A DNA stretch of 64,000 nucleotides, from contig NZ_CP027732.1 of NCBI RefSeq assembly GCF_003852235.1, forward strand, positions 2,728,001-2,792,000, given 5' to 3'. The notes under the pieces are model-generated. The model was not told the origin of the DNA, did no database searches, and worked only from the letters and a program-made list of their open reading frames with translations. Made by a program: the position numbers and the translations under genes. Origin of the DNA: Pseudomonas sp. R4-35-07 (GTDB taxonomy: Bacteria; Pseudomonadota; Gammaproteobacteria; Pseudomonadales; Pseudomonadaceae). This document shows positions 16,384 to 25,370 of the stretch, piece after piece. Position 1 is the stretch's first letter. The number at the start of each line of letters is the position of its first letter.

Positions 16384-16437
16384 TGCTCGTTCCCACGCTC
16401 TGCGTGGTAACGCCGCCAGAGACGCTCCGCGTCCCAT
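16384..16437. repeat. Partial copy of the GTTCCCACGCTCTGCGTGG palindromic repeat
   Basis: This region shares CGTTCCCACGCTCTGCGTGG followed by GACGCTCCGCGTCCC with the elements at 37827-37962 and 51571-51684. The right arm ending in GAACGATC is missing, so it is a truncated member. It lies in the 364-nt gap 16277-16640. Confidence 0.7.
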
Positions 16438-16519
16438 AACATCATCATTTGAGCTGATGCAGCTATATTCACCATGTGGCCAAACGCCGCCAGTTAACAA
16501 AAGATAACGTAGCGCCGAT

Positions 16520-16549
16520 TGTCAGACGATTCCAAAGCCCGATAGGATG
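16520..16549 (+). promoter_or_regulatory. Candidate sigma-70 promoter for the Ycf48-like/RND operon
   Basis: TTGTCA at 16520-16525 and TAGGAT at 16544-16549 are separated by 18 nt. Transcription would begin near 16556, giving a leader of about 85 nt before the start at 16641. Spacing and boxes fit the consensus reasonably; there is no experimental support. Confidence 0.45.
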
Positions 16550-16640
16550 GCCCGTGCTTGCGTCAGGCGCTCTAGATTGCAGGTTTCAGAGCCCCGCGCA
16601 AAGCAACACGACCTAACAATAATAAATGGGAGAAAGGTCT

Positions 16641-17708
16641 ATGAGTGAGCCTGTCATGGGTTGGGTTGTTTGCCGCCCACGCGCCGCACGCAAGCTTGCG
16701 TTGCTGGCCACAGCGCTCTCGCTGTTTGGCGCCGTTGCGTTACCCAGCGTCGTCCACGCCGCCAGCGATACCCCCGCCGCAGCGGTGTTTGCGATTGAGT
16801 CGCCCAAGGCCGCCAAAGGCCTGATGATTGACGTGGTCCACGCCGGCCAGCGCCTGGTGGCGGTGGGTGATCGCGGGCACATCCTTTATTCCGATGACCA
16901 GGGCAGCACCTGGACCCAAGCCAAAGTCCCCACCCGGCAGTTGCTCACGGCGGTGTTCTTCGTCGATGCCAGCCACGGCTGGGCGGTCGGCCATGATGCG
17001 CAAATACTCGCCAGCAGCGACGGCGGCGCCACCTGGACCCAGCAATACCAGGACCTCAAGCGCGAAGCGCCGCTGCTCGATGTGTGGTTCAACGACGCCA
17101 ATCACGGCCTGGCCGTGGGCGCCTACGGTGCGCTGATCGAGACCACCGACGGCGGCCAGACCTGGGAAGACGTCAGCGACCGCCTCGACAACGAAGACCA
17201 GTTCCACCTCAACGCCATCGCCTCCATCAAGGACGCCGGCCTGTTTATCGTTGGTGAGCAGGGCAGCATGTTTCGCTCCAGCGACGACGGCCAGACCTGG
17301 GAAAAACTCGAAGGCCCCTATGAGGGCTCATTGTTTGGCGTGATCGGCACCGCTCAAGCGCAAACGCTGCTGGCCTATGGTTTGCGCGGCAACCTGTACC
17401 GTTCCACCGATTTCGGCAGCACCTGGGAGCCCGTCGAGTTGAACGCGGCGCGGGGAGCGCTGGAGTTTGGTTTGTCCGGCGCGACCTTGCTGGAGGATGG
17501 CGCCATCGTCGTCGTCGGCAATGGCGGCAGCGTGGTGGTCAGCCATGACGACGGCCAGACCTTCAGCGTGTTCAACCGCCCGGACCGTATCTCACTCTCG
17601 GCGGTCACTGCGGCCGGCAACGGCAACTTGGTCCTGGTCGGGCAGGGCGGCGTTCGCGTCGCCACCGCTGCTGGCGCCGAACCGCTCCTAAATAAAGAGC
17701 CAAAATAA
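16641..17708 (+). CDS. Ycf48-like beta-propeller protein, exported
   Basis: 355-aa exported protein with a Ycf48/photosystem-assembly-factor-like beta-propeller. The N-terminal signal peptide ends around residue 41 (SVVHA before ASDTP). The mature part has repeated blade motifs of the S-D-D-x-G-x-T-W type (for example SDDQGSTWTQ, SSDGGATWTQ, SSDDGQTWEK, STDFGSTWEP). In non-photosynthetic bacteria this family often accompanies MMPL/RND transporters, as here: the transporter starts 16 nt downstream. It probably acts as the periplasmic partner of that transporter (inference). The start at 16641 follows GAGAAAGG; an upstream in-frame ATG at 16626 is less well spaced. Confidence 0.88.
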   Translation: MSEPVMGWVVCRPRAARKLALLATALSLFGAVALPSVVHAASDTPAAAVFAIESPKAAKGLMIDVVHAGQRLVAVGDRGHILYSDDQGSTWTQAKVPTRQLLTAVFFVDASHGWAVGHDAQILASSDGGATWTQQYQDLKREAPLLDVWFNDANHGLAVGAYGALIETTDGGQTWEDVSDRLDNEDQFHLNAIASIKDAGLFIVGEQGSMFRSSDDGQTWEKLEGPYEGSLFGVIGTAQAQTLLAYGLRGNLYRSTDFGSTWEPVELNAARGALEFGLSGATLLEDGAIVVVGNGGSVVVSHDDGQTFSVFNRPDRISLSAVTAAGNGNLVLVGQGGVRVATAAGAEPLLNKEPK

Positions 17709-17724
17709 GAAGAAGGCGGGAAAT

Positions 17725-20100
17725 ATGAGCAGTCATCACAACGATAAAGCGACCTTTCTTGAGCGCCTGATCTTCAACAACCGCCCGGCAGTGATCGTCA
17801 TCTGCCTGCTGGTGAGTATCTTCCTTTTTTGGCAGGCGACCTTGATTCGCCCGTCCACCAGCTTTGAAAAGATGATTCCCCTCAAGCACCCCTTCATCGA
17901 GAAGATGATGGAGCACCGCAACGACCTGGCCAACCTGGGCAACACCGTGCGCATCTCGGTGGAAGCCAAAGACGGCGACATTTTCACGAAGGAGTACATG
18001 GAGACCCTGCGCCAGATCAACGACGAGGTGTTCTATATCTCCGGCGTCGACCGCTCGGGCCTCAAGTCATTGTGGAGCCCCAGCGTGCGCTGGACCGAAG
18101 TGACCGAAGAAGGCTTCGCCGGCGGTGAAGTGATCCCGCAGAGCTACAACGGCTCGCCGCAAAGCCTCGACCAGTTGCGCAACAACGTGCTCAAGTCCGG
18201 CCAGGTCGGCCGGCTGGTGGCCAACGACTTCAAGTCGAGCATCGTCGATATCCCGCTGCTGGAGTCCTACCCAGACCCGCAGGACCAGGGCAAGTTGCTG
18301 GCCCTGGATTACCGCAAGTTCTCCCATGAACTCGAAGACAAGATCCGCGACAAGTTCGAAGCGCAGAACCCCAACGTCAAGATCCACATCGTCGGCTTCG
18401 CCAAGAAAGTCGGTGATCTGATCGATGGCCTGGTGATGGTGGTGCTGTTTTTCGGCATCGCCTTCGTCATCACCCTGATCCTGCTGCTGTGGTTTACCAA
18501 CTGCCTGCGCAGCACCGTCGCGGTGCTCAGCACCACGTTGGTGGCGGTGGTCTGGCAGCTCGGGCTGATGCACTTCTTCGGCTTCGGGCTGGACCCGTAT
18601 TCGATGCTGGTGCCGTTCCTGATCTTCGCCATCGGCATCTCCCACGGGGTGCAAAAGATCAACGGGATCGCCCTGCAGTCGAGTGAGGCAGACAACGCCC
18701 TGACCGCCGCGCGGCGCACCTTCCGGCAATTGTTCCTGCCGGGGATGATCGCGATCCTCGCCGATGCCGTGGGCTTTATCACCTTGCTGATCATCGACAT
18801 CGGTGTGATCCGCGAATTGGCGATCGGCGCGTCCATCGGCGTGGCGGTGATCGTGTTCACCAACCTGATCCTGCTGCCGGTGGCGATTTCCTATGTCGGC
18901 ATCAGCCCGCGGGCCATCGCCCGGAGCAAGAAGGACGCGAACCGCGAACATCCGTTCTGGCGCCTGCTGTCGAACTTTGCCAACCCGAAAATCGCCCCCA
19001 TCTCCATCGCCCTGGCCGTGCTCGCCTTCGGCGGCGGCCTCTGGTACAGCCAGAACCTCAAGATCGGCGACCTCGACCAGGGCGCGCCGGAACTGCGCCC
19101 CGACTCGCGCTACAACAAAGACAACAACTTCATCATCAGCAACTATTCGACCAGCTCCGACGTGCTGGTGGTGATGGTCAAGACCCGCGCCGAAGGTTGT
19201 TCGCGCTATGAAGCCATGGCGCCGATTGACCAATTGATGTGGAAAATGCAGAACACCGAGGGCGTGCAGTCGGCGATCTCGCTGGTCACTGTGTCCAAGC
19301 AGATGATCAAAGGCATGAACGAGGGCAACCTGAAATGGGAAACCCTGTCGCGCAACCCCGACGTGCTGAACAACTCCATCGCCCGCGCCGACGGCCTGTA
19401 CAACAACAACTGCTCCCTGGCGCCGGTGCTGGTGTTCCTCAACGACCACAAGGCCGAGACCCTCGACCGCGCCGTGCATGCGGTGCAGGACTTCGCCAAG
19501 GAGAACAACAAGGACGGCCTGGAATTCATCCTCGCCGCCGGCAACGCCGGGATCGAGGCGGCCACCAACGAGGTGATCAAGGAGTCGGAGCTGACCATCC
19601 TGATCCTGGTGTACCTGTGCGTGGCGACCATGTGCATGATCACTTTCCGCTCCTGGGCGGCGACCCTGTGCATCGTGCTGCCGCTGGTGCTGACCTCGGT
19701 GCTGGGCAATGCGCTGATGGCATTCATGGGCATCGGCGTCAAGGTTGCGACCTTGCCGGTGGTGGCGCTGGGCGTGGGGATCGGCGTGGACTACGGCATC
19801 TACATCTACAGCCGCCTGGAAAGCTTCCTGCGCGCGGGCTTGCCGTTGCAGGAAGCCTATTACCAGACGCTCAAGTCCACCGGTAAAGCCGTGCTGTTTA
19901 CCGGTTTGTGCCTGGCCATCGGCGTGTGCACCTGGATCTTCTCGGCCATCAAGTTCCAGGCCGACATGGGCCTGATGCTGACTTTCATGCTGCTGTGGAA
20001 CATGTTCGGTGCGCTGTGGCTGCTGCCGGCACTGGCACGCTTCCTGATCAAGCCCGAGAAGCTGGCGGGGCAGAAAGGCAACTCGCTGTTTGCCCACTAA
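17725..20100 (+). CDS. RND-family (MMPL-type) inner-membrane transporter
   Basis: 791-aa transporter with the MMPL/RND layout: one N-terminal helix (about 25-45), a large periplasmic loop, five to six helices (about 230-390), a second helix near 425 with a second periplasmic loop, and a C-terminal helix bundle (about 630-775). This is the duplicated 6+6 topology driven by proton flow. The lipid-exporter-like GVDYGIYIYSRLES motif lies in the second bundle. It follows the Ycf48-like gene by 16 nt with AAGAAGGCGGG as ribosome site, so the two form an operon. Likely cargo is a lipid or hydrophobic compound, in keeping with the family; this is not shown here. Confidence 0.9.
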   Translation: MSSHHNDKATFLERLIFNNRPAVIVICLLVSIFLFWQATLIRPSTSFEKMIPLKHPFIEKMMEHRNDLANLGNTVRISVEAKDGDIFTKEYMETLRQINDEVFYISGVDRSGLKSLWSPSVRWTEVTEEGFAGGEVIPQSYNGSPQSLDQLRNNVLKSGQVGRLVANDFKSSIVDIPLLESYPDPQDQGKLLALDYRKFSHELEDKIRDKFEAQNPNVKIHIVGFAKKVGDLIDGLVMVVLFFGIAFVITLILLLWFTNCLRSTVAVLSTTLVAVVWQLGLMHFFGFGLDPYSMLVPFLIFAIGISHGVQKINGIALQSSEADNALTAARRTFRQLFLPGMIAILADAVGFITLLIIDIGVIRELAIGASIGVAVIVFTNLILLPVAISYVGISPRAIARSKKDANREHPFWRLLSNFANPKIAPISIALAVLAFGGGLWYSQNLKIGDLDQGAPELRPDSRYNKDNNFIISNYSTSSDVLVVMVKTRAEGCSRYEAMAPIDQLMWKMQNTEGVQSAISLVTVSKQMIKGMNEGNLKWETLSRNPDVLNNSIARADGLYNNNCSLAPVLVFLNDHKAETLDRAVHAVQDFAKENNKDGLEFILAAGNAGIEAATNEVIKESELTILILVYLCVATMCMITFRSWAATLCIVLPLVLTSVLGNALMAFMGIGVKVATLPVVALGVGIGVDYGIYIYSRLESFLRAGLPLQEAYYQTLKSTGKAVLFTGLCLAIGVCTWIFSAIKFQADMGLMLTFMLLWNMFGALWLLPALARFLIKPEKLAGQKGNSLFAH

Positions 20101-20112
20101 ACGGCAAACAAC

Positions 20113-20204
20113 CTGTAGGAGCGAGCTTGCTCGCGAAAGCGGTGGTTCAGTCAAGGATGTATTCACTGACACAGCGCATTCGCGAGCAAGCCCGCTCCCA
20201 CATT
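20113..20204. repeat. REPIN of a different class (GAGCGAGCTTGCTCGC type)
   Basis: CTGTAGGAGCGAGCTTGCTC at the left and CGCGAGCAAGCCCGCTCCCACA at the right form an inverted pair with about 45 nt between. The stem sequence differs from the GGGGGCTTGC elements elsewhere in the window. It lies at the convergent junction between the RND gene and the first DUF6543 gene. Confidence 0.8.
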
Positions 20205-20314
20205 TGGCCCGCGTTTCACCCGCTCTATACCTGCCGGCTGTGAGGCCGTCCGGGATCGAGCCCCTTCGCCATCGCAGGTACAGGAGCTCACCTGAGTTGT
20301 GTCGATACTTATGC

Positions 20315-23300
20315 TTATCCGGGCAATAGGCTCAAAAAGAGTTGCTGATCCAGCGGGGCAGTCACGGGGTTATAGAGGTCGCGCACGATGGATTTACTGT
20401 CTGCGCCTGCCTTCACGATCAGATCCTTGAGCGTCAAAAAACGATGTTCCGGTCGTTTCAAGTGGGCGGCGGTGTATTCGCCACCCGCGCTGGTGGGGCT
20501 GCTGTAGTGAAAATGCGCATACCACAATACGGTCTGAGCATTTTTCTCGCGCACGGCAAACTCAGAGACATAGTCCTTGGCGGCTGTTCGTTGCGGGCCA
20601 TGCACCAGGCCGATATCCACCGCGCCGTGGCGGCGCAGGTAGTCGATGTTTTCTTGCCGAGGGCGTTGGGCCTTGTAACCTTCAATGCAGTGCTGCACGC
20701 CTTGCTGCCGGATCACACCGGCTTGCTCGCGCAGGCGTGCCACCGTTTGCGCTACCTCTGGTTTGCCCTGGTGAGCGGTGTGTATTTCATCGGCGATCGC
20801 CTCGATTCTTTTGGCCTGGTAATCGAGCATATCGCTCCAGTCACGAGGGTTGAGGTCGTCGCGGCGCAGTGGGTCCTTGAGTTTGCGTTTCTGGAATTCG
20901 ATCGACTTTTCGATGGCCCCGACTTCACCGATCAACCTGTTGCCTTCCCCACGCAGCGTTGCAAAGGCGCGTACCTGAGGTGCGGGGGCGGGCGCTGCCG
21001 GTTTGGCGTCGACGATTTCCACCCAGCCTTCTGCGGGGTGCTCCATGAACCGGCCGCTGATTTGCTGGGTGATCGGATTGCGCGTGACAATAGTAGGAAA
21101 CGGTGTGCCGGCCTCGGTCGGTTGCAGATCGCCGACCAGCGCCCCCTTGTCCCGTGATTTGAAGGTCCGCTTGGTTTGCGACACGGTTTTTATCGGCTTC
21201 AAGCTGGCCTGCCGAGGCGGCAGGAATTCTTCCTCGCGCAACAGGTTGGCCAGTTCGGTCTCGGCATTGCTGTTGGCGATTTCCAGGCGTTCGATCAACA
21301 GCGTCATGTAGTGAGGGCGGACCAGCGGTGAGTCAAGTTCCACCAGGGAGCGGCAGATTTGCAGGCGTCTGTTGTAGTGCTTGATCAGATTGTTCAGCAC
21401 ATCCTTGTGCTCGCCGGACGTGAACCCCTCGGTGGTGAGCAGATCTATGTGACTGTCCTCTATCGACGACATGGCGCGCTGATAGTTGTCATAGAGACTG
21501 AGGAGATACTGTTCTTGTGGGGTTTGAGCAGAAATCGTCAGATCGATGCTCAGGTCGGTCAATTTATCCAGCGACGCAAGGACTACATATATTCGGTTGT
21601 AAAATCTGCGTACCGGATCGGCATTGAGATATTTTGTGCGTTGTGAGGCACCGCTTTTCTGCAGCTTGACCATTTCTTCGAGGGTGTTCTCAAGGTCGGT
21701 TATAGCCTGCGCATGCAGTTCAGCCGCGGCAAACACGGTCTCCATAAGATCCTGCACATAGGCGGATGACGCAGGATCGTGTGCCGTCCTTTGCAACTCG
21801 ATCAGCGGTTGCCCCTCATCAGAATAAAAAGACGCGTGGTAAAACGAGCCAAGGCGTTTGATGCGCAGCTCATTGGCGGCGAGGATAGACAGGTATTGAT
21901 CGATGCATTTCGATTCGTCATCAAACTGATTTTGCACCGCCTTGAATTCCCGATAACGCTTGATCAGGTCTCGGCGCAGTTGCAATAGAACGTCAGTCGT
22001 CTGATGAAACTGTTCTTCGCTGATCTTGTAGTTCAAGCGTGCTCTTGAGTACTGGGTCATCCGGGCTGCGTGCTCAGCCACCAGCGACTTGTCTTCAGGT
22101 GATGAACGCAACTTGGCGTAGGCAACCTTCAGCTCAACATGGGCTCTTTCAAACTGCCGTTTGGTGTCATTCAGTGCGTCGTCGATAGGCATTACGCGCG
22201 TGGTCTCTTGACGCACGGCATCAATTATCCGGTTGAGGTCTTCCCCGATCTCAGTGCGCTTTTGGTCAATTTCCGCCAGCTTTGCCTTAAGTCGGTTTTT
22301 CGGACCGCCCCCTCGCAGCTTCAGCCCTTGATCCAACGCCCAATGCCCATGTCCGTCGGTCTTGAGCCTGAACCCCGGGTGGGAGGGTTTTTCCGGATGA
22401 ATAATAAAAACCTCAGCGAACCCAGGAACGATGCTGACGCGAAACAGCAGGCCCGCCACCGACGCGTGCCACTGATGACCGAGTCGGTACAACCCTTTGT
22501 AGGGTCCAATTTCGACGGCTGAAGGTGCCGGCTCCGGCCATGGGACGTTCAGTTCACGCAAGGCATTGAGCAGTCGTCGACTGGACGAATCCCTTGCGGT
22601 GGAGTGAATAAAGTCCACCAGCGTCTTGTCGCCGGCGGGTGGTTCGGCCGCCAGTGCTATCGGACCTTGCTCGACAGGTACCGTCGGTTGCGGTGAAGTG
22701 TCGGGCTGCGCACGACGCAAGGCCGCGAGGATCAACGGGCGCTCGTTGTCGGCTGAACGCTGTGAGGGCTTGATGACCGGATGCTCCCCGGAACCTGCGT
22801 GCAACAGGATCAGCCCGATGTTAAGCAACACATCCACCCAGGCCAGTTCCCTGGCTGTGGCGTCATCACTTTGCAGCGCAGCGATATCCTGTTGGAGGCT
22901 GGTCGCCAATTGCAGCATCCAGCCTGCCAACATGGCCGGCCCCCGCAGCAGCGGCATGAGCAGGGTGTTGAACAGCAGCCAGCCGCCTTCCAGCAGGATC
23001 TTCCAGCGGCTCTCGGTATTGGAGACCGAGTCCCGGTCGGCCAGGTCCACCAGCGTCCTGGCGTTGCTGCCATACAGGTACTGACTCAGATTGCCGGAGG
23101 CCAGCGACTGCGCCAGGGAACCGTGAACCGCGTCACCGTTGGAGGGGCGGGCCAATTGGGCGGCTGGGGGCGCAGCCCATTGAACGGTGTCGTCTCCTTG
23201 GCCAAAGCGCAGGATATGCGGGCTGAGGAAACCACCATTGCTATAGATCGTCCGGGCGCCCTCCGGCATCCAGCTCAGTACACTGTCTTGCAAGGCGCCG

Positions 23301-25177
23301 GTCTGGGCAATCGCATCGAACAGCGCCTGGCGGGTTGCGAACTCCCGCAGCGCGTCCTGATACAGCGGTCGGTAGAGAATATGAGGGCCGACATCGCTGT
23401 TGCGAGGCTCAATGATGAACATGTTGTCGACGATATCCGCAGTGGTATCAGGCGTGCGGGTGAAAGCCAGCGGATGGATCTCTATGTCTTGCCCGTCGAC
23501 AACGCGTCGGGGTGCATCGCGTTGCATCAAGGCCTTTACGTAGCGGTAGCCCAGGAACGTGAAGCCGTGTTCGCCACGAATCTTGTGTTCCAGCGCCTGA
23601 AGCGGCAAATGTACGCTCAACGCCTGATCGAACAGCGCCTCGCGACGGCGCGATTCGCTGCTGTCGCTGAGCAGCAGCTCACGGATCTTCTGGGGATAAC
23701 GCTCGCCGATGTTGACCCGGCTGACCAGCCCGGGTGAACTGCTGAAAAGGCCCTTTTCACCGAGAATATAGTCCGCCGTCAGCCATGGCGGCAGCGGTGT
23801 TCCGGACGTGTCACGAAGGGTCATTGCGCCGTGTGGAGCGGCTGCCAGATTGTTGACCGCCAGCTCCCGAAGACTCATGGTCACAGCGCTCAGATAACCG
23901 CCGCGCAAATCCCCGACCGGAACATGAAAGGTCAGCTCCAGGTTGCCCGGTTCGACACTGGACTCGGGATGATCCAGGCGTATCAGCTCGCGCAGTGCGC
24001 GGTCGGTGAAATCATGCAGGTTTTCGATCCCATCGAGAAAAGACGCGCCTGCCGTTTGCCGGCGCAGGCGTGCCTGTTCCACCAGCAGCTGACGATAGGC
24101 AAACCGGTCACCGGCGTTGGCCGTCTGTAGCCATTGGGGCAGTGCCGCCTTGATCGCCGCCTGGTTTATCGGATCAGGCACGGGCGCCTCATTGAAGAAG
24201 GGCGTGGGGTCGGTTATATCGGCGAACAGTTTTTCCAAAGGTCGCACACCGTCATGGGTCGGCAGTTGGATGGCTTCGAGGTTTTCCAGCTGGTGATTCA
24301 GCAGCAGGGCTGCCTGGACATCGAAGAGATTGCCGTCGGGTTCATAGCGTTTGATGATGATCTTATCGACCAGTACCTGGCTTTCCAGGCGTTTCCCCCA
24401 AGCCTGGTTGAAGGCTTCCATTGAGGGGTACGCCTCGACGCTCCCGGAAGCCGCGCGCAATAGTGTCAAGTCTCCCTGCACCACCAGAATATCGGGCGTC
24501 AGCAGGCGTGTGGTGGTGCCGTTGGCAATCAGGCAGGTTTCGAGGCAGTAAGCATGGATAAACCCGTCTGGATGCGGCATGGCCTGTCGCTCACGACGGT
24601 CGGGGTAGCGGGCCAGGTCAAAGAGCGCGTGCTGGGCCGCACGGCGTGCTTCGCCCCACAGGCTGGCCGCACTGCTCAGGTTGCCGGCCAGCAGGTCACC
24701 CAGCCATTGCCAGCGGCTGACGCCGGTGTCGCTGTTGAGGTTCCAGTAGGCAGCCAGTGCTTCCTGAAAGTGGAGGGGCAGGGCGTCAGCCAATTGGACG
24801 ATGACCTGCTCGATAACCCGCATGTCCGGTTCTTTGGGGCCGTTGGCTTCATAAGTCAGATGCCTGGGGGCTTGCTGGGTCAGGAAGCAGCGCCGCCCGT
24901 CCACACGGGCGGTAAAGTCCATCGGCGTACTGTTGGCCAGATAGTCGAGTGCAACATCCGTCAGCAGTTTCAGGTCCCAGCCGCCTCGTTGATTGGGTTT
25001 GGCGACCTTGGCCTTGCTCAGGTCCAGCAGCAGGGGCGGGTAATGCTCAAGGATGGACTGGTGCAGAACTTGTTCGACTACATCGTGCAGGGTCGGTCGG
25101 CTGGCAAACTGGTGCGCGACGGCGTCGGCCGTCAGGTTGCTGCGGTGGGGACGCGGTGGGGATGAAATATCGGGCAT
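20315..25177 (-). CDS. Giant DUF6543 / dermonecrotic-toxin-domain protein (copy A)
   Basis: 1620-aa protein of the DUF6543 (dermonecrotic toxin domain) family found widely in Pseudomonas; its biochemical activity is not established. No signal peptide is visible. Layout: a large N-terminal DUF6543 region (about 1-690), a hydrophobic helical stretch starting near 720 (NTESRWKILLEGG then FNTLLMPLLRGPAM), a conserved block near 877-940 (PWPEPAP, HWALDQGLKLRGGGPK), a charged, probably coiled-coil region (about 945-1330) and a C-terminal block with VLWYAHFHY near 1550. The hydrophobic core could be a membrane-insertion segment (inference). It is collinear with copy B upstream on the same strand. 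An inverted repeat lies 73 nt before its start. Confidence 0.8.
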   Translation of the reverse strand: MPDISSPPRPHRSNLTADAVAHQFASRPTLHDVVEQVLHQSILEHYPPLLLDLSKAKVAKPNQRGGWDLKLLTDVALDYLANSTPMDFTARVDGRRCFLTQQAPRHLTYEANGPKEPDMRVIEQVIVQLADALPLHFQEALAAYWNLNSDTGVSRWQWLGDLLAGNLSSAASLWGEARRAAQHALFDLARYPDRRERQAMPHPDGFIHAYCLETCLIANGTTTRLLTPDILVVQGDLTLLRAASGSVEAYPSMEAFNQAWGKRLESQVLVDKIIIKRYEPDGNLFDVQAALLLNHQLENLEAIQLPTHDGVRPLEKLFADITDPTPFFNEAPVPDPINQAAIKAALPQWLQTANAGDRFAYRQLLVEQARLRRQTAGASFLDGIENLHDFTDRALRELIRLDHPESSVEPGNLELTFHVPVGDLRGGYLSAVTMSLRELAVNNLAAAPHGAMTLRDTSGTPLPPWLTADYILGEKGLFSSSPGLVSRVNIGERYPQKIRELLLSDSSESRRREALFDQALSVHLPLQALEHKIRGEHGFTFLGYRYVKALMQRDAPRRVVDGQDIEIHPLAFTRTPDTTADIVDNMFIIEPRNSDVGPHILYRPLYQDALREFATRQALFDAIAQTGALQDSVLSWMPEGARTIYSNGGFLSPHILRFGQGDDTVQWAAPPAAQLARPSNGDAVHGSLAQSLASGNLSQYLYGSNARTLVDLADRDSVSNTESRWKILLEGGWLLFNTLLMPLLRGPAMLAGWMLQLATSLQQDIAALQSDDATARELAWVDVLLNIGLILLHAGSGEHPVIKPSQRSADNERPLILAALRRAQPDTSPQPTVPVEQGPIALAAEPPAGDKTLVDFIHSTARDSSSRRLLNALRELNVPWPEPAPSAVEIGPYKGLYRLGHQWHASVAGLLFRVSIVPGFAEVFIIHPEKPSHPGFRLKTDGHGHWALDQGLKLRGGGPKNRLKAKLAEIDQKRTEIGEDLNRIIDAVRQETTRVMPIDDALNDTKRQFERAHVELKVAYAKLRSSPEDKSLVAEHAARMTQYSRARLNYKISEEQFHQTTDVLLQLRRDLIKRYREFKAVQNQFDDESKCIDQYLSILAANELRIKRLGSFYHASFYSDEGQPLIELQRTAHDPASSAYVQDLMETVFAAAELHAQAITDLENTLEEMVKLQKSGASQRTKYLNADPVRRFYNRIYVVLASLDKLTDLSIDLTISAQTPQEQYLLSLYDNYQRAMSSIEDSHIDLLTTEGFTSGEHKDVLNNLIKHYNRRLQICRSLVELDSPLVRPHYMTLLIERLEIANSNAETELANLLREEEFLPPRQASLKPIKTVSQTKRTFKSRDKGALVGDLQPTEAGTPFPTIVTRNPITQQISGRFMEHPAEGWVEIVDAKPAAPAPAPQVRAFATLRGEGNRLIGEVGAIEKSIEFQKRKLKDPLRRDDLNPRDWSDMLDYQAKRIEAIADEIHTAHQGKPEVAQTVARLREQAGVIRQQGVQHCIEGYKAQRPRQENIDYLRRHGAVDIGLVHGPQRTAAKDYVSEFAVREKNAQTVLWYAHFHYSSPTSAGGEYTAAHLKRPEHRFLTLKDLIVKAGADSKSIVRDLYNPVTAPLDQQLFLSLLPG

Positions 25178-25249
25178 GGCAGATTCCGTTCTATGGATAA
25201 AGGGCTGTCGTTTTGGGGCCAGAGTGGCGGGTCTGCAATCAATGAGGGT

Positions 25250-25263
25250 GGTAGCTGGCTACC
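25250..25263. promoter_or_regulatory. Shared inverted repeat upstream of DUF6543 copy A
   Basis: GGTAGCTGGCTACC is a perfect dyad. Read in gene sense it is GCGGTAGCCAGCTACC. The gene-sense sequence upstream of copy B is GCGGTAGCCGACTACC, identical except in the two centre bases. It lies 73 nt upstream of the start codon at 25177, which suggests control by one regulator. Confidence 0.6.
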
Positions 25264-25309
25264 GCTGAGGACTAAAAGGGCAACGACTCGAGCACGGCAT
25301 GCTTCAAGC

Positions 25310-25339
25310 AAACGCCCGACGTTAAACCGTCGAGCGTTT
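25310..25339 (-). terminator. Intrinsic-type terminator after DUF6543 copy B
   Basis: On the minus strand AAACGCTCGACG pairs with CGTCGGGCGTTT (12 positions with one G-U) around a 6-nt loop, followed by GCTTG. It lies about 30 nt beyond the copy B stop, so copies A and B are probably separate transcripts, each with its own promoter. Confidence 0.6.
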
Positions 25340-25370
25340 GTGTTCGGATGGCTGTCGGTGCGGCTTGAAT

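Noticed and set aside
18067..20172. 701-codon frame opposite the RND transporter gene
   Set aside because: Antisense composition artefact, with no ribosome site and no domains; it also runs into a REPIN.
25178..25370. Possible short genes between the two DUF6543 genes
   Set aside because: The gap holds a terminator and an inverted repeat. The short frames lack ribosome sites and signal or immunity-like features.
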